From the NCBI GenBank assembly GCA_039817385.1, contig JBCBVY010000006.1, positions 1 to 64,000 of the forward strand: a stretch of 64,000 nucleotides of DNA, read 5' to 3'. This stretch comes from JBCBCP01 sp039817385. Its GTDB lineage: Bacteria > Pseudomonadota > Alphaproteobacteria > Rhodobacterales > Rhodobacteraceae. A program made the position numbers and the translations under genes. Positions 51,096 through 59,785 of this stretch are shown piece after piece. Positions within the stretch are counted from its first letter, which is position 1; each line of letters starts with the position of its first letter. The notes beneath the pieces are model-generated. The model saw nothing but the letters and a program-made list of their open reading frames with translations. It searched no databases and was not told where the DNA came from.

Positions 51096-52445
51096 CTACG
51101 CCGCTTTCAGGCCCGCCTCCACGCTCGCGATGATTGTGTTTACCTCTTCCTCGGTGATGATCAGCGGCGGGGACATCAGGATGTTGTTCCCGCCAATGCG
51201 CGTCATGGTGCCCGCCTCGTAGGCTGCCTTGTGGATGCGCCCCATCGTGGCCGGGTCCAGCGGCGCCTTAGTCGCCCTGTCGCTGACGAGTTCCACCCCC
51301 GTCATCAACCCGTGCCCGCCGCGCACATCGCCGATGATGTCATAGCGCGCTTGCAGCGCCTTCATGCCCTCATAAAGCTGCGTGCCGCGCGGGCCTGCGT
51401 TTGACTTGGTATCAAGCCGCAGGGTCTCTGACAGGCACGCGATGACTGCCGCCGCGCCAACGGGGTGGGCGGAGTACGTGTAGCCATGAAAGATCGCCCC
51501 GGCCTCATCCGCGCCCTCGAACACCTCGGCCACTTTGCCAGACATCAGGCAGGCACCGACCGGGAAGTAGGCGGAGGTGATGCCCTTGGCGCAGCACATC
51601 ATGTCGGGTGCTACGGCCCAATGGCGGGAGCCGGACCAGTCGCCCGTGCGGCCAAATCCGCAGATCACCTCGTCCGCGATCATCAGGATGCCGTGCCGGT
51701 CGCAGATCTCGCGCATGAGGGGCATGAACGTCTTATCCGGCACGATCACACCGCCCGCGCCCTGGATCGGCTCCATGATGAAGGCCGCGATAGTGCCGGG
51801 GCCCTGAAAGGCGATCTCGTCCTCCATCGCGGCGGCGATGTTTTGCGCCAACTTTTCCGGGTCCGTCTCATGAAACGGATTGCGGTAGGTGTAGGGCGAC
51901 GGCAGGTGGTGGCATCCGGGCAAGAGCGGCTCGTAGGCCGTACGGAACCGGATGTTCCCGTTGACCGACGCGCCGCCGAAATGGGTGCCGTGATAGCCCT
52001 TCTTCAGGCTCAGGTACTTGATCCGCGACGGCTCCCCCCGCAGGCGGTGGTACTGACGCGCGAGGCGCAAAGCCGTCTCCACCGCGTCCGACCCGCCGGA
52101 GGTGAAAAACACCCGCTCCATCCCATCCTCGGCAAAAAATTCGCGCACCGCATAAGACGCCTCAATCGCGGGCGGGTTGGAGGTGCCGAAGAAGGCCGAA
52201 TAGTAGGGCAGATCGTACATCTGCTTGGCCACGGCTTCCTTGATCGCGTCGTTGGAGTAGCCGAGGTTCACGCACCACAGCCCGCCGACGGCGTCGATGG
52301 CGGTGTGCCCGTCAAGGTCTTCGATGCTGGAGCCGTGCGCCTTTGAGATGATCACCGGCGGCGTCTCCTTCGCCGCGCCGGGGTGCCCCATAGGATGCCA
52401 CATATGCTGGGCGTTGTTGGCGCGCAGGAAATTGTCGTCTTTCAT
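51096..52445 (-). CDS. class III aminotransferase (omega-amino acid:pyruvate type)
   Basis: 449 residues, PLP fold-type I. Motifs: FFTSGGSDAVETALRLARQYH for the phosphate/ring site, KKGYHGTHFGGAS, MIADEVICGFGRTG with the PLP Asp, and the PLP Lys in CCAKGITSAYFPVGA near residue 288. The N-terminal HMWHPM motif is common in beta-alanine or putrescine:pyruvate transaminases. The donor cannot be told; the location beside purine genes suggests nitrogen compounds such as beta-alanine or a ureide product, which is inference. Confidence 0.9.
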   Translation of the reverse strand: MKDDNFLRANNAQHMWHPMGHPGAAKETPPVIISKAHGSSIEDLDGHTAIDAVGGLWCVNLGYSNDAIKEAVAKQMYDLPYYSAFFGTSNPPAIEASYAVREFFAEDGMERVFFTSGGSDAVETALRLARQYHRLRGEPSRIKYLSLKKGYHGTHFGGASVNGNIRFRTAYEPLLPGCHHLPSPYTYRNPFHETDPEKLAQNIAAAMEDEIAFQGPGTIAAFIMEPIQGAGGVIVPDKTFMPLMREICDRHGILMIADEVICGFGRTGDWSGSRHWAVAPDMMCCAKGITSAYFPVGACLMSGKVAEVFEGADEAGAIFHGYTYSAHPVGAAAVIACLSETLRLDTKSNAGPRGTQLYEGMKALQARYDIIGDVRGGHGLMTGVELVSDRATKAPLDPATMGRIHKAAYEAGTMTRIGGNNILMSPPLIITEEEVNTIIASVEAGLKAA

Positions 52446-52515
52446 GGATCAGCCCTCCGTTTCCCCCACTCAGCCTCATCCAGCGCAAAACGTCAAAGGG
52501 GCAGACCGCCGCCCG

Positions 52516-52590
52516 CCCCTTCTCTGTTCTAAAAAATCCTTCCCCACTGCCCGGTAGGCGGCTTTGCCGCCGTAAGGGGAGGGCCCGCTT
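52516..52590. repeat. dispersed intergenic repeat module, copy 2 plus inverted GCGGC module
   Basis: 52516-52536 repeats the CCCCTTCTCTGTT element of 43425-43445. 52556-52580 (AGGCGGCTTTGCCGCCGTAAGGGGA region) is the reverse complement of most of 33576-33600 and is itself a hairpin (GGCGGC TTT GCCGCC). It lies between the aminotransferase gene and the permease gene. Confidence 0.65.
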
Positions 52591-52601
52591 GCCAAAGGCC
52601 G

Positions 52602-53921
52602 TCAAATCTCCTCTGGCAGCACCAGGTTCAAGACAATTGCCACTATCGCCGTCGGCGCCACCGCGGAGGTCATCAGGATGCCCCACGGGTTCGGCACGTA
52701 TTGCACCGCCGTCGGCACCAGGTTCAGGCCGAGGCCGAAGGCGAGGCTGACCGCGATGATCACCATGTTGCGGCGGTTTAGAGTCACTTCGCTCAACACG
52801 TTCAGGCCCGCTGCAGCAACCATGCCGAACATCACGATCACGCCGCCGCCCAGCACCGGCAGGGGCATCGCGGCGATCACCGCGCCAATCTTGGGCACCA
52901 GCCCGCAGAGCACCAGAAACAGCGCGCCGATGGTCACAACGTGGCGGCTCATCACGCCGGTCATGCCGACGATGCCGACGTTCTGGCTGAACGATGTGTT
53001 GGGCAGCCCGCCAAAGACGCCAGCCACCGCGGTGCCAAGCCCGTCTGCATAGGTCGCTCCGGCAATCTCCTTGTCCGTCGCCTCGCGCCCTGCGCCCGCC
53101 TTTGCGGTGGCGGAGGCGTCGCCAACTGTTTCGATTGCGGAAACAATCGACACGAGCGTCACAGCGAACACCGCGCCAAGCGAAAACTCGAACCCGTAAG
53201 GCAGCGGCTGCGGTACCATGAGCCAGGACGCATTCTGAACCGCGCCAAAGTTCACCATGCCAAGGGCGAAGGCCAGCACGTAGCCCACGATCAGCCCGAC
53301 GAGGATCGCCGCATTGGACAGCAGCCCGGTGGTAAAAAACTTCAGCACCAGCGCGACGATGATCACAGACAACGCGACGCTCCAATGCATGAGCGAGCCA
53401 AAGCTTTCCGCCTCCATCTGGAATGTCGCGGCCCCGCCCGCGGCGTATTTGATCGCCACCGGGATGAGGTAAAGGCCGATGGCAAGGATCACGAGGCCCG
53501 TCACCAGTGGCGGGAAGAGCCAACGCAGGTGGCGGATGAACCCACCAAGGATGAAGTGAACAACACCGCCGATGATGCAGGCGGTGAGCGCCACGCCAAG
53601 GCCCTGTGTGGCCGCCACGCCTGCCAGCACGCCGACAAAGGCAAAGCTGGTGCCCTGCATGATCGGCAGCCGCGCGCCAACCGGGCCAAGGCCCACGGTC
53701 TGAAACAGCGTCGCGATCCCGGCAAACAGCATCGCCATCTGGATCAGGTAGATTTGTTCCGCCCCGCCAAAGGCGAGCCCCGCCGCGCCCGCCACGATGA
53801 TCGACGGCGTGACGTTAGAGGCAAACATCGCCAGCACATGTTGCAGCCCCAGCGGAATGGCCTGCCCGATGGGCGGCGTTTCATCGGGGTCGGCATACAC
53901 CCCATATTGTACATCAGTCAT
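52602..53921 (-). CDS. nucleobase:cation symporter-2 (xanthine/uracil-type permease)
   Basis: 439 residues with about 13-14 membrane segments. NCS2 motifs: QAIPLGLQHVLAMFASNVTPSII at the N-terminus, GTSFAFVGVLAG, the VSAIETVGDASATAKAG helix carrying the substrate Glu, and GGLPNTSFSQNVGIVGMTGV (NAT motif neighbourhood). It imports a purine base or urate with protons. It is at the downstream end of the allA-allE-puuE group and gives the pathway its substrate. The start at 53921 was chosen; sequence upstream is not coding. Confidence 0.93.
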   Translation of the reverse strand: MTDVQYGVYADPDETPPIGQAIPLGLQHVLAMFASNVTPSIIVAGAAGLAFGGAEQIYLIQMAMLFAGIATLFQTVGLGPVGARLPIMQGTSFAFVGVLAGVAATQGLGVALTACIIGGVVHFILGGFIRHLRWLFPPLVTGLVILAIGLYLIPVAIKYAAGGAATFQMEAESFGSLMHWSVALSVIIVALVLKFFTTGLLSNAAILVGLIVGYVLAFALGMVNFGAVQNASWLMVPQPLPYGFEFSLGAVFAVTLVSIVSAIETVGDASATAKAGAGREATDKEIAGATYADGLGTAVAGVFGGLPNTSFSQNVGIVGMTGVMSRHVVTIGALFLVLCGLVPKIGAVIAAMPLPVLGGGVIVMFGMVAAAGLNVLSEVTLNRRNMVIIAVSLAFGLGLNLVPTAVQYVPNPWGILMTSAVAPTAIVAIVLNLVLPEEI

Positions 53922-53967
53922 CTCGTCTGTCCCTATGTCGCGCCGCTCTGATGGCAGCTGCCGGGGA

Positions 53968-54456
53968 CTATGGAAGGACGATAACCGGCGGATCAAGCAA
54001 AACCTCTTCAAGGTTCGTGCCTGTGCCGATCCGGTCGATAACTGCAAATAAACCGGGCGCCTGGAGGGGCGTGAGCACCCCGTGCCACGTGTTTCGGTGG
54101 ATATTGATGGCCTGCCCCGGCGCGGTCAAAAAGGCGCGTGGTGCGCCCGGTTTGCCATTCTCATCCGGGGCCACCGTCACCAGAAAGGGGTGCTGCGTCA
54201 TCGGGACAAAGGCCTGAGAGCCCAGCGGATGCCGCTCCATCAGGTCCAGCGTGTAGGGCAGATCGCGCGGCTGGGCGTCAAACAGGCTGATCCCGGCGCG
54301 CCCCTCCCCAAAGTCGAGCCGCGCGCGGTCATGATAACGCCCGCAGAGACCCGCGTTGATCAACATGTCCGGATCGCCCGCGCAGTCCAGCATATCGCCA
54401 AAGGGGGCAAACGCCGCCGCGGTCAGCGGGGCGCAGCGGACCTCAGAGCGGGACAT
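53968..54456 (-). CDS. allA: ureidoglycolate lyase
   Basis: 162 residues, AllA cupin-like family. Visible: FAPFGDMLDC, the GISLFDAQPR segment, LMERHPLGSQAFVPM and NIHRNTWHGVLTPL, the conserved His/Trp active-site region. It splits ureidoglycolate into glyoxylate and urea, the last step of the ureide path. It overlaps the upstream allE gene by 14 bases (54443-54456). Confidence 0.95.
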   Translation of the reverse strand: MSRSEVRCAPLTAAAFAPFGDMLDCAGDPDMLINAGLCGRYHDRARLDFGEGRAGISLFDAQPRDLPYTLDLMERHPLGSQAFVPMTQHPFLVTVAPDENGKPGAPRAFLTAPGQAINIHRNTWHGVLTPLQAPGLFAVIDRIGTGTNLEEVLLDPPVIVLP

Positions 54457-55243
54457 GCCGGTTCACGTCCTTGTAAAGCAGGTAGCGAAAGCGGGTTTGC
54501 GCAATACAAGCCTGCGGACAGAACGCGCGCAGCCAGATGAAATCCCCCGGGCCAACGCTGTGCCAGTCCTGGTTCAGCAGGTAGCGCGCGGTGCCTTCGA
54601 GGACGTAAAGCCCGTGTTCCATCACGTGGGTTTCGGCAAAGGGAATGCGCCCGCCCGGCTGGAAGTTCACGATATTCACGTGGCTGTCATAGCGGATGTC
54701 GAGCGGGTCGAGGAATCGCTGTGTGGCCCAGACCTCTGTGCCCGGCATCGGGGCCGCGGGCACCTCGGTTTCGTGCAGGACCACCGGGTCGGGCGGGTCT
54801 TCTCCCATCGGGACATAGCGTTTGCGGACCCAGTGCACGCCGCAGGGCGCCTCCGTTCGGTTGAAAAGCGACCAGCGGACGGCGGGTGGGATGAAGGCAT
54901 AGGTGCCCGCTTGCATCACATGCTGAACCGAGCCGAGCGTGAGGGACGCCGTGCCATGCGCGACAAACAGGTGCGCCTGCGCGCCTTCGTCTGGCTCGGG
55001 GTCGTTGGCCCCGCCTTCGGGTGCAAGTTCCAGCGCGTATTGGGCGAACGTCTCGGCAAAGCCAGACAGGGGCCGCGCCAGCACCCAGACACGGGTGCCG
55101 GTCCAACCCGGCAGGAACGAGGTGGTGATGTCCCGCTGTGTCTCCGCCGGGATCAGCGCGTAGCTTTCGGTGAAGATCGCGCGTTTGCCGGGATGCACGC
55201 TTTGGTTTGGCAGCCCGCCGGGGGGGAAGGCGTAGGGGGTCAC
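54443..55243 (-). CDS. allE: (S)-ureidoglycine aminohydrolase
   Basis: 266 residues, bicupin (YlbA/AllE) family. The C-terminal cupin carries the metal site: HVNIVNFQPGGRIPFAETHVMEHGLYVLEG (E and H ligands) and GPGDFIWLRAFCPQACI. The first cupin is visible as VQHVMQAGTYAFIPP. It hydrolyses ureidoglycine to ureidoglycolate and ammonia. This step implies an allantoate amidohydrolase (not allantoicase) just before it. ATGA overlap with the upstream puuE-uraD gene (55240-55243). Confidence 0.94.
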   Translation of the reverse strand: MTPYAFPPGGLPNQSVHPGKRAIFTESYALIPAETQRDITTSFLPGWTGTRVWVLARPLSGFAETFAQYALELAPEGGANDPEPDEGAQAHLFVAHGTASLTLGSVQHVMQAGTYAFIPPAVRWSLFNRTEAPCGVHWVRKRYVPMGEDPPDPVVLHETEVPAAPMPGTEVWATQRFLDPLDIRYDSHVNIVNFQPGGRIPFAETHVMEHGLYVLEGTARYLLNQDWHSVGPGDFIWLRAFCPQACIAQTRFRYLLYKDVNRHVPL

Positions 55244-56649
55244 AACAGCGCCTCCAGCCGAAGCTGCGCGATGCGCATCACCTGTTTGCAGGCCTCGGCA
55301 AACTCTGCCTCTGTGTCATTGCCCACCCGCCATTCGAAGGCGCGCAGGATGCCCGCCTTGTCGTGGTCGCGCACCGCGATGATGAAGGGAAAGCCGTGCT
55401 TGGCGGTGTACTTTGCGTTCAGATCGGTGAAGGCTGTGCGCTCCGCATCGGTCAGCGCGTCGAGGCCGGCGGAGGCTTGCTCGGCCGTGCTGTCCTCTGT
55501 CAAGCGTTTCGCGGCGGCGAGTTTTCCGGCGAGGTCGGGGTGCGCCTTGAGCACGTCGAGGCGTTTGCCTCTCGGCGCGGCGCGGAAGACGCGTTTCATC
55601 GCGTGGGCGAGGCCCTGTGCCGTGTCGTGGGCGGGGCCAAGCTCGCGCGCGAAGGCGCCTTCGGCAACCCAAGGTGAATGCTCATAGATGCCGCCGAACT
55701 GCTCCACGAAGGTGGCGCGGTCCATCTCGGAGGGGCGCAAGCCGCCACGCTGCGGATGCTGCGCGGCCCAGTGGCGGGCGATATCGCTGCGGGTCGCAAT
55801 CCAGACGCCTTCGAACCCGTCGATATAGTCCAGAAACCGTTTGAGCGCCTGCACCCGCCCCGGCTTGCCGATCAGGCGGCAGTGCAGTCCCACGGACATC
55901 ATCTTGGCCTGTCCGCCCGCGCCTTCAGCATAAAGCGCGTCGAAGCTGTCCTTCAGGTAGGCAAAGAACTGGTCCCCGGCGTTGAACCCCTGCGGCGTGG
56001 CAAAGCGCATGTCGTTGCAGTCGAGCGTGTAGGGGATCAGCAGCTGGTCGCGCCCTTCGATGCGGCTCCAGTAGGGCAGGTCGTCATCATAGACGTCGCT
56101 GATCCAGTCCATCCCGCGCTGGGCCGCCAGCCGGACCGTGTTCACGCTGCACCGCCCGGTGTACCAGCCGGTGGGGGGCTGCCCCGTGACTTCCGTGTGC
56201 AAGGCGATGGCGGCGTCCATGTCGGCGGCCTCCTCCGCCTCCGCATGGTCTTTGTAGTCGATCCATTTGAGCCCGTGGCTGGCGATGTCCCAGCCTGCAT
56301 CCTGCATCGCCTCCACCTGTGCAGGGCTGCGGGCGAGCGCCGTGGCAACGCCGTAGACCGTGACCGGAAGGCCGCGCAGCAGCGTGTGCAAGCGCCAGAA
56401 CCCCGCGCGCGCGCCATAATCGTACAGGCTTTCCATGTTCCAGTGCCGCTGCCCGGGCCAGGGCTGCGCGCCCACGATTTCGCTTAGGAACGCCTCTGAC
56501 GCAGCATCGCCGTGCAGCAGGCAATTCTCGCCCCCCTCCTCGTAGTTCAGCACGAGGCTGACAGCGATGCGCGCGCCACCGGGCCATTTGGGATCGGGAG
56601 GCGCCGCGCCGTGGCCGTGGAAATCGCGGGGGTAGCGGGGTTGCGTCAT
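55240..56649 (-). CDS. puuE: bifunctional allantoinase (PuuE) - OHCU decarboxylase (UraD) fusion
   Basis: 469 residues. Residues 1 to about 300 are a PuuE-type allantoinase of the polysaccharide deacetylase fold (NFHGHG-like start, SLVLNYEEGGE, WDIASHGLKWIDYK, and GRCSVNTVRLAAQ). Residues about 310-469 are a UraD domain: VEQFGGIYEHSPWVA, the catalytic-His motif LKAHPDLAGKLA, then FTDLNAKYTAKHGFPFI. The UraD part decarboxylates OHCU to (S)-allantoin, the PuuE part opens allantoin to allantoate. The start at 56649 begins the domain (TQPRYPRDFHGHG); upstream frame is antisense to uraH. Head of the operon running to the permease; divergent from uraH, 47 bases apart. Confidence 0.95.
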   Translation of the reverse strand: MTQPRYPRDFHGHGAAPPDPKWPGGARIAVSLVLNYEEGGENCLLHGDAASEAFLSEIVGAQPWPGQRHWNMESLYDYGARAGFWRLHTLLRGLPVTVYGVATALARSPAQVEAMQDAGWDIASHGLKWIDYKDHAEAEEAADMDAAIALHTEVTGQPPTGWYTGRCSVNTVRLAAQRGMDWISDVYDDDLPYWSRIEGRDQLLIPYTLDCNDMRFATPQGFNAGDQFFAYLKDSFDALYAEGAGGQAKMMSVGLHCRLIGKPGRVQALKRFLDYIDGFEGVWIATRSDIARHWAAQHPQRGGLRPSEMDRATFVEQFGGIYEHSPWVAEGAFARELGPAHDTAQGLAHAMKRVFRAAPRGKRLDVLKAHPDLAGKLAAAKRLTEDSTAEQASAGLDALTDAERTAFTDLNAKYTAKHGFPFIIAVRDHDKAGILRAFEWRVGNDTEAEFAEACKQVMRIAQLRLEALL

Positions 56650-56696
56650 GGCTTCCGTTTTGCGCCTATGGCCCCGGCAACGCAAGGGAGAGCGCG

Positions 56697-57053
56697 ATGA
56701 GCGACGGCTATCTGACCACCCATGTCCTCGATACGGCGCGCGGCGTGCCTGCGGAAGGGATCGAGATCCTGCTTTACCGCGTGTCGGGCAACGCGCACCG
56801 CAAGATCGCCGCGGCGGTGACGAATGCGGACGGGCGGACCGATGCACCGATCCTGCCCAAGGGGAAGATGGAGGCGGGGCAATACGAGCTGATCTTTGTC
56901 GTCGCGCCCTACCTTCGGGCGCATGGGGCCGAAGGCGATGTGCTGTTCCTCGAACACGTGCCGATCCGCTTTGGCATTTCGGACGCAGGTCAGCATTACC
57001 ACGTGCCGCTGCTGCTGTCGCCTTTTGGCTACAGCACTTACCGGGGGTCTTGA
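56697..57053 (+). CDS. uraH: 5-hydroxyisourate hydrolase
   Basis: 118 residues, transthyretin-like. HVLDTARGVPA at the N-terminus has the active-site His; RTDAPILPKG carries the Arg; the C-terminal YRGS is the family hallmark. It converts 5-hydroxyisourate, made by PuuD, to OHCU for the UraD domain. AAGGGAGAG is a good ribosome site. It is divergent from the puuE-uraD gene and is followed 18 bases later by a SAP-DUF6434 gene, probably in the same transcript. Confidence 0.97.
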   Translation: MSDGYLTTHVLDTARGVPAEGIEILLYRVSGNAHRKIAAAVTNADGRTDAPILPKGKMEAGQYELIFVVAPYLRAHGAEGDVLFLEHVPIRFGISDAGQHYHVPLLLSPFGYSTYRGS

Positions 57054-57071
57054 CCGGCGTTGGGGCGGCCT

Positions 57072-57668
57072 ATGTCCGGCCAGATGAGACCTGATCCTGA
57101 CAGCACGATGACGGCGGAGGCGTTTGACCGCTGGTATTGGCCGGTGGCGGAGCTGCGCCAGTTCTGCGACGCGCTTGCGCTGTCCTCCGCCGGGACAAAG
57201 GCGCAGATGCGGGCGCGGGTCCTTGCCGTATTGCACGGAGAGGCGCCCCCGCCCCTGCCCCGCCGTGCGCGCGGGACGGTCAACCGGGCGAGGGCCACGC
57301 TGACGCCGGAGACGGTGATTGACGAAGGGGTGAGCTTTGGCCCGAACGTGCGGACCTACTTCAAGGGGCGGATCGGCAAGGGCTTTCGCTGCCACGGGGA
57401 CTTCATGGACTGGATGCGAGGGGCGGCAGGGCAGACGCTGGCTGATGCGGAGGCGGCTTGGTACGCGCTGGAGGCACGGGGGGATGATCCGGCCTTTCGA
57501 CGCGAGATCGCCGAATGCAATAATATGCTGAGGTACCTGCGCGCCTTGCGCGATGCGCACCCGGAGGTGGACATGGCGCGGGCGCAAGCCTGTTGGGCGT
57601 GGAAGTCGCGGCAACCTGCGGCGGGCGGGTTCGTGGTGTTTGAGGACAGCGATCTGACGCGGGCGTGA
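57072..57668 (+). CDS. SAP-like and DUF6434 domain protein, paralogue B
   Basis: 198 residues from the ATG at 57072. FDRWYWPVAELRQFCDALALSSAGTKAQM is the SAP-like pair; ATLTPETVID and NVRTYFKGRIGKGFRCHGDFMDWMRGAAGQTL is the DUF6434 core. Clear homologue of the gene at 50407-51003: shared pattern F/L-x-RWYW, TLT-TV, NVR-YFK-R-G, FM-W, AG-TLA and a C-terminal WAxKxxQP. It is more diverged (the TDSYRN segment is lost). It lies 18 bases after uraH. Start alternatives are TTG 57060 and ATG 57108. Confidence 0.8.
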   Translation: MSGQMRPDPDSTMTAEAFDRWYWPVAELRQFCDALALSSAGTKAQMRARVLAVLHGEAPPPLPRRARGTVNRARATLTPETVIDEGVSFGPNVRTYFKGRIGKGFRCHGDFMDWMRGAAGQTLADAEAAWYALEARGDDPAFRREIAECNNMLRYLRALRDAHPEVDMARAQACWAWKSRQPAAGGFVVFEDSDLTRA

Positions 57669-57678
57669 CTTGCGCGTG

Positions 57679-58584
57679 CTAGCGGCGGGCGGGGCCCGTA
57701 AGCGCAGCGGCGGCGAGGATCAGGCCCGAGATGGTCGCGATCATCCCCGCTGCGCTGACCGACGCGGGCAGGCCGACCCAGCCCGGGCCGTAGCCCGCCA
57801 GCACATACCCCAGCACCGCCGACAGGGCGGCAAAGAGCACCGACCACGCCACCTGCACCCCCAGCCGGTTGGTCATCAGCCGCGCAGCGGCAGGTGGGCA
57901 GATGAACATCGCGATTACGATGATGCTGCCCACCGCGTCAAAGGCGGCAACAGCGGCGAGGGCGGCCACGATCACAAGGCCGAGTGACAAGGCGCGCACC
58001 GGGATGCCTTGGGTGCGGGCGAAGCCTTCGTCAAAGCTGGCCAGGGCAAGGGGGCGCCAGAAGAGCCACGTGAGCAGGCCGACGACCGCCAACGTCCCTG
58101 CCATGCGCGTCAGTTCCGGCGGCAGGCCCGCAAGGGCGGCGGGGTCCAGCAGGGACGGCCAGCCGGTCGCGTCCAGCCAGATCAGGCTTTCCAGATTGCC
58201 GTATAGCGCGTGTTCCACATCGAGGTGAACGGTGGACGTGTCCGACTGTTCGAGCAGCAGAACGCCCCCGGCGAACATGGTGGTAAAGACAACACCCATC
58301 GCCGCACCTGCCTCGATCCGGCCTAGCCTGCGGATCGCCTCGATCGCGGCAACAGAAACCAGCGCAGCAGCGCCCGCGCCCAGCAACATCGGCAGGGTCG
58401 CCACCGTGCCTGCCAGCAGGAAGGCCACCACGATTCCCGGCAGGACCACGTGGCTGATCGCGTCGCCGATCAGGGCCTGACGGCGCAGCAGCAGGAAGTT
58501 CCCCGGCAGCGCGCAGGCTATCGCGACCATCGTGCCGATCAGCAGCGGCGGCAGGGACAGGGGGACAAACTCCGCCCCCATCAT
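57679..58584 (-). CDS. metal ABC transporter permease (Mn/Zn type)
   Basis: 301 residues with eight or nine membrane helices of the ABC-3 family. Motifs: RRQALIGDAISHVVLPGIVVAFLL near the N-terminus and DAVGSIIVIAMFICPPAAARLMTNRL near residue 220, as in MntB/ZnuB/SitD. It is the second permease of the four-gene transporter and overlaps the other permease gene (ATGA, 58581-58584). No C-terminal extension, unlike its partner. Confidence 0.92.
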   Translation of the reverse strand: MMGAEFVPLSLPPLLIGTMVAIACALPGNFLLLRRQALIGDAISHVVLPGIVVAFLLAGTVATLPMLLGAGAAALVSVAAIEAIRRLGRIEAGAAMGVVFTTMFAGGVLLLEQSDTSTVHLDVEHALYGNLESLIWLDATGWPSLLDPAALAGLPPELTRMAGTLAVVGLLTWLFWRPLALASFDEGFARTQGIPVRALSLGLVIVAALAAVAAFDAVGSIIVIAMFICPPAAARLMTNRLGVQVAWSVLFAALSAVLGYVLAGYGPGWVGLPASVSAAGMIATISGLILAAAALTGPARR

Positions 58585-59783
58585 GGCACCGCCACCGGCC
58601 CCGGCAGGGCGGCATCCACAGCGGAAAGCTGATCCGGGGTCAGCACCTCTTCGAGCCGGGTAAGGCCATCGTAGCGGCGTGCAGCCGCGGCATGGGCCGG
58701 GTCGTGCAGCACGATTTGCCAGCGCGCCTCATCCAGCATCGCCTTGGCGGCGGCGGCTTTGCCGGTCTCTGTGGCAACGCCATCGGCGCGCGCGAGCCCT
58801 GCACGGCGCAGAAGGCGCAGGGTGAGCCGTTCGTAGATTGGCTGGCCGGTCGCCAGCGCCAGCAGGCCCTGACGCAGGTGGACCGCCCGCTGGTGCGCCC
58901 GGTGGCGGACCCATGCGCTCAGGACGCCGCGGCGCGGGGCGGCCAAAAGGGACACAATGAACAGGGCAAAAGACACCAGTACGATCACCGGCCCGGTCGG
59001 CACATCCCGCAGCGCCGCGGACAGCGCCGCGCCGAGATAGCCCGCCAGCCCGCCCGCAAGGCCCGACAGGAGCAGAACGCGGTCCACCCGTTCCGTCCAA
59101 AGCCGCGCGGTGACAGGCGGGATGATCAGAAGGGCGACGATCAGGATCAGCCCGACAATCTTCATACCGACGACAACCACCGCCAGTACCAGCCCCATCA
59201 TCGCCAGATCCAGCCGCGCGACATTTCGGCCCGTCGCAGTGGCAAAGCCCGGATCGAACGCAGCGAGCGTCAGGGGCCGCCGCAGGATCAGCACAAGGCC
59301 CAGCGTCAGCCCCGCCGCGACAAGCAGCATCAGCGCTTCGGACTGCACCATCCCCGCGGTCGCGCCCAAAAGGACGGATTCGAGACCCGCGGGACTGCCG
59401 ACGCCAAGGCTCTGGATCACGGTCAGCAGGACAATACCAAAACCGAAGAACACCGACAGGACCGCGCCAATGGCTGCGTCTTCGCCAAGGCGCGTCCGCG
59501 TCGTCAGCCAGCTGACGCAGAGCAGGCCCAAAGCTGCCGAAACCGCGGCCCCTGTTAGCAAGCCAATCAGGTTGCGCCCATCGCCGCCCAGAAGGGCCAT
59601 CGCGATAAAGGCAAGGCCTACCCCCGGCAGGGTCGCATGGCTGACCGCATCCGACAGTAGCGCCCGGCCCCGCAGAAACAGGAAGGTGCCCCCCGCCCCC
59701 GCCGCGATACCCAAAGTGGCCGCGCCCAGCGTCACCAGCACGGCGTTATAGCCGAGCTGCAACAGCAGCGCGTCCCAGATCAT
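58581..59783 (-). CDS. metal ABC transporter permease with long cytoplasmic C-terminal domain
   Basis: 400 residues. The first ~290 are an ABC-3 permease (RGRALLSDAVSHATLPGVGLAF, VGMKIVGLILIVALLIIPPVTARL). The last ~110 residues are hydrophilic and helical (AWVRHRAHQRAVHLRQGLLAL, LTLRLLRRAGLAR, ARWQIVLHDPAHAAAARRYDGL) with the appearance of a winged-helix or DtxR-like module, as found in some MntC/SitC-type proteins. It could sense metal on the inside. It lies three bases after the ATPase gene. Confidence 0.9.
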   Translation of the reverse strand: MIWDALLLQLGYNAVLVTLGAATLGIAAGAGGTFLFLRGRALLSDAVSHATLPGVGLAFIAMALLGGDGRNLIGLLTGAAVSAALGLLCVSWLTTRTRLGEDAAIGAVLSVFFGFGIVLLTVIQSLGVGSPAGLESVLLGATAGMVQSEALMLLVAAGLTLGLVLILRRPLTLAAFDPGFATATGRNVARLDLAMMGLVLAVVVVGMKIVGLILIVALLIIPPVTARLWTERVDRVLLLSGLAGGLAGYLGAALSAALRDVPTGPVIVLVSFALFIVSLLAAPRRGVLSAWVRHRAHQRAVHLRQGLLALATGQPIYERLTLRLLRRAGLARADGVATETGKAAAAKAMLDEARWQIVLHDPAHAAAARRYDGLTRLEEVLTPDQLSAVDAALPGPVAVP

Positions 59784-59785
59784 CG

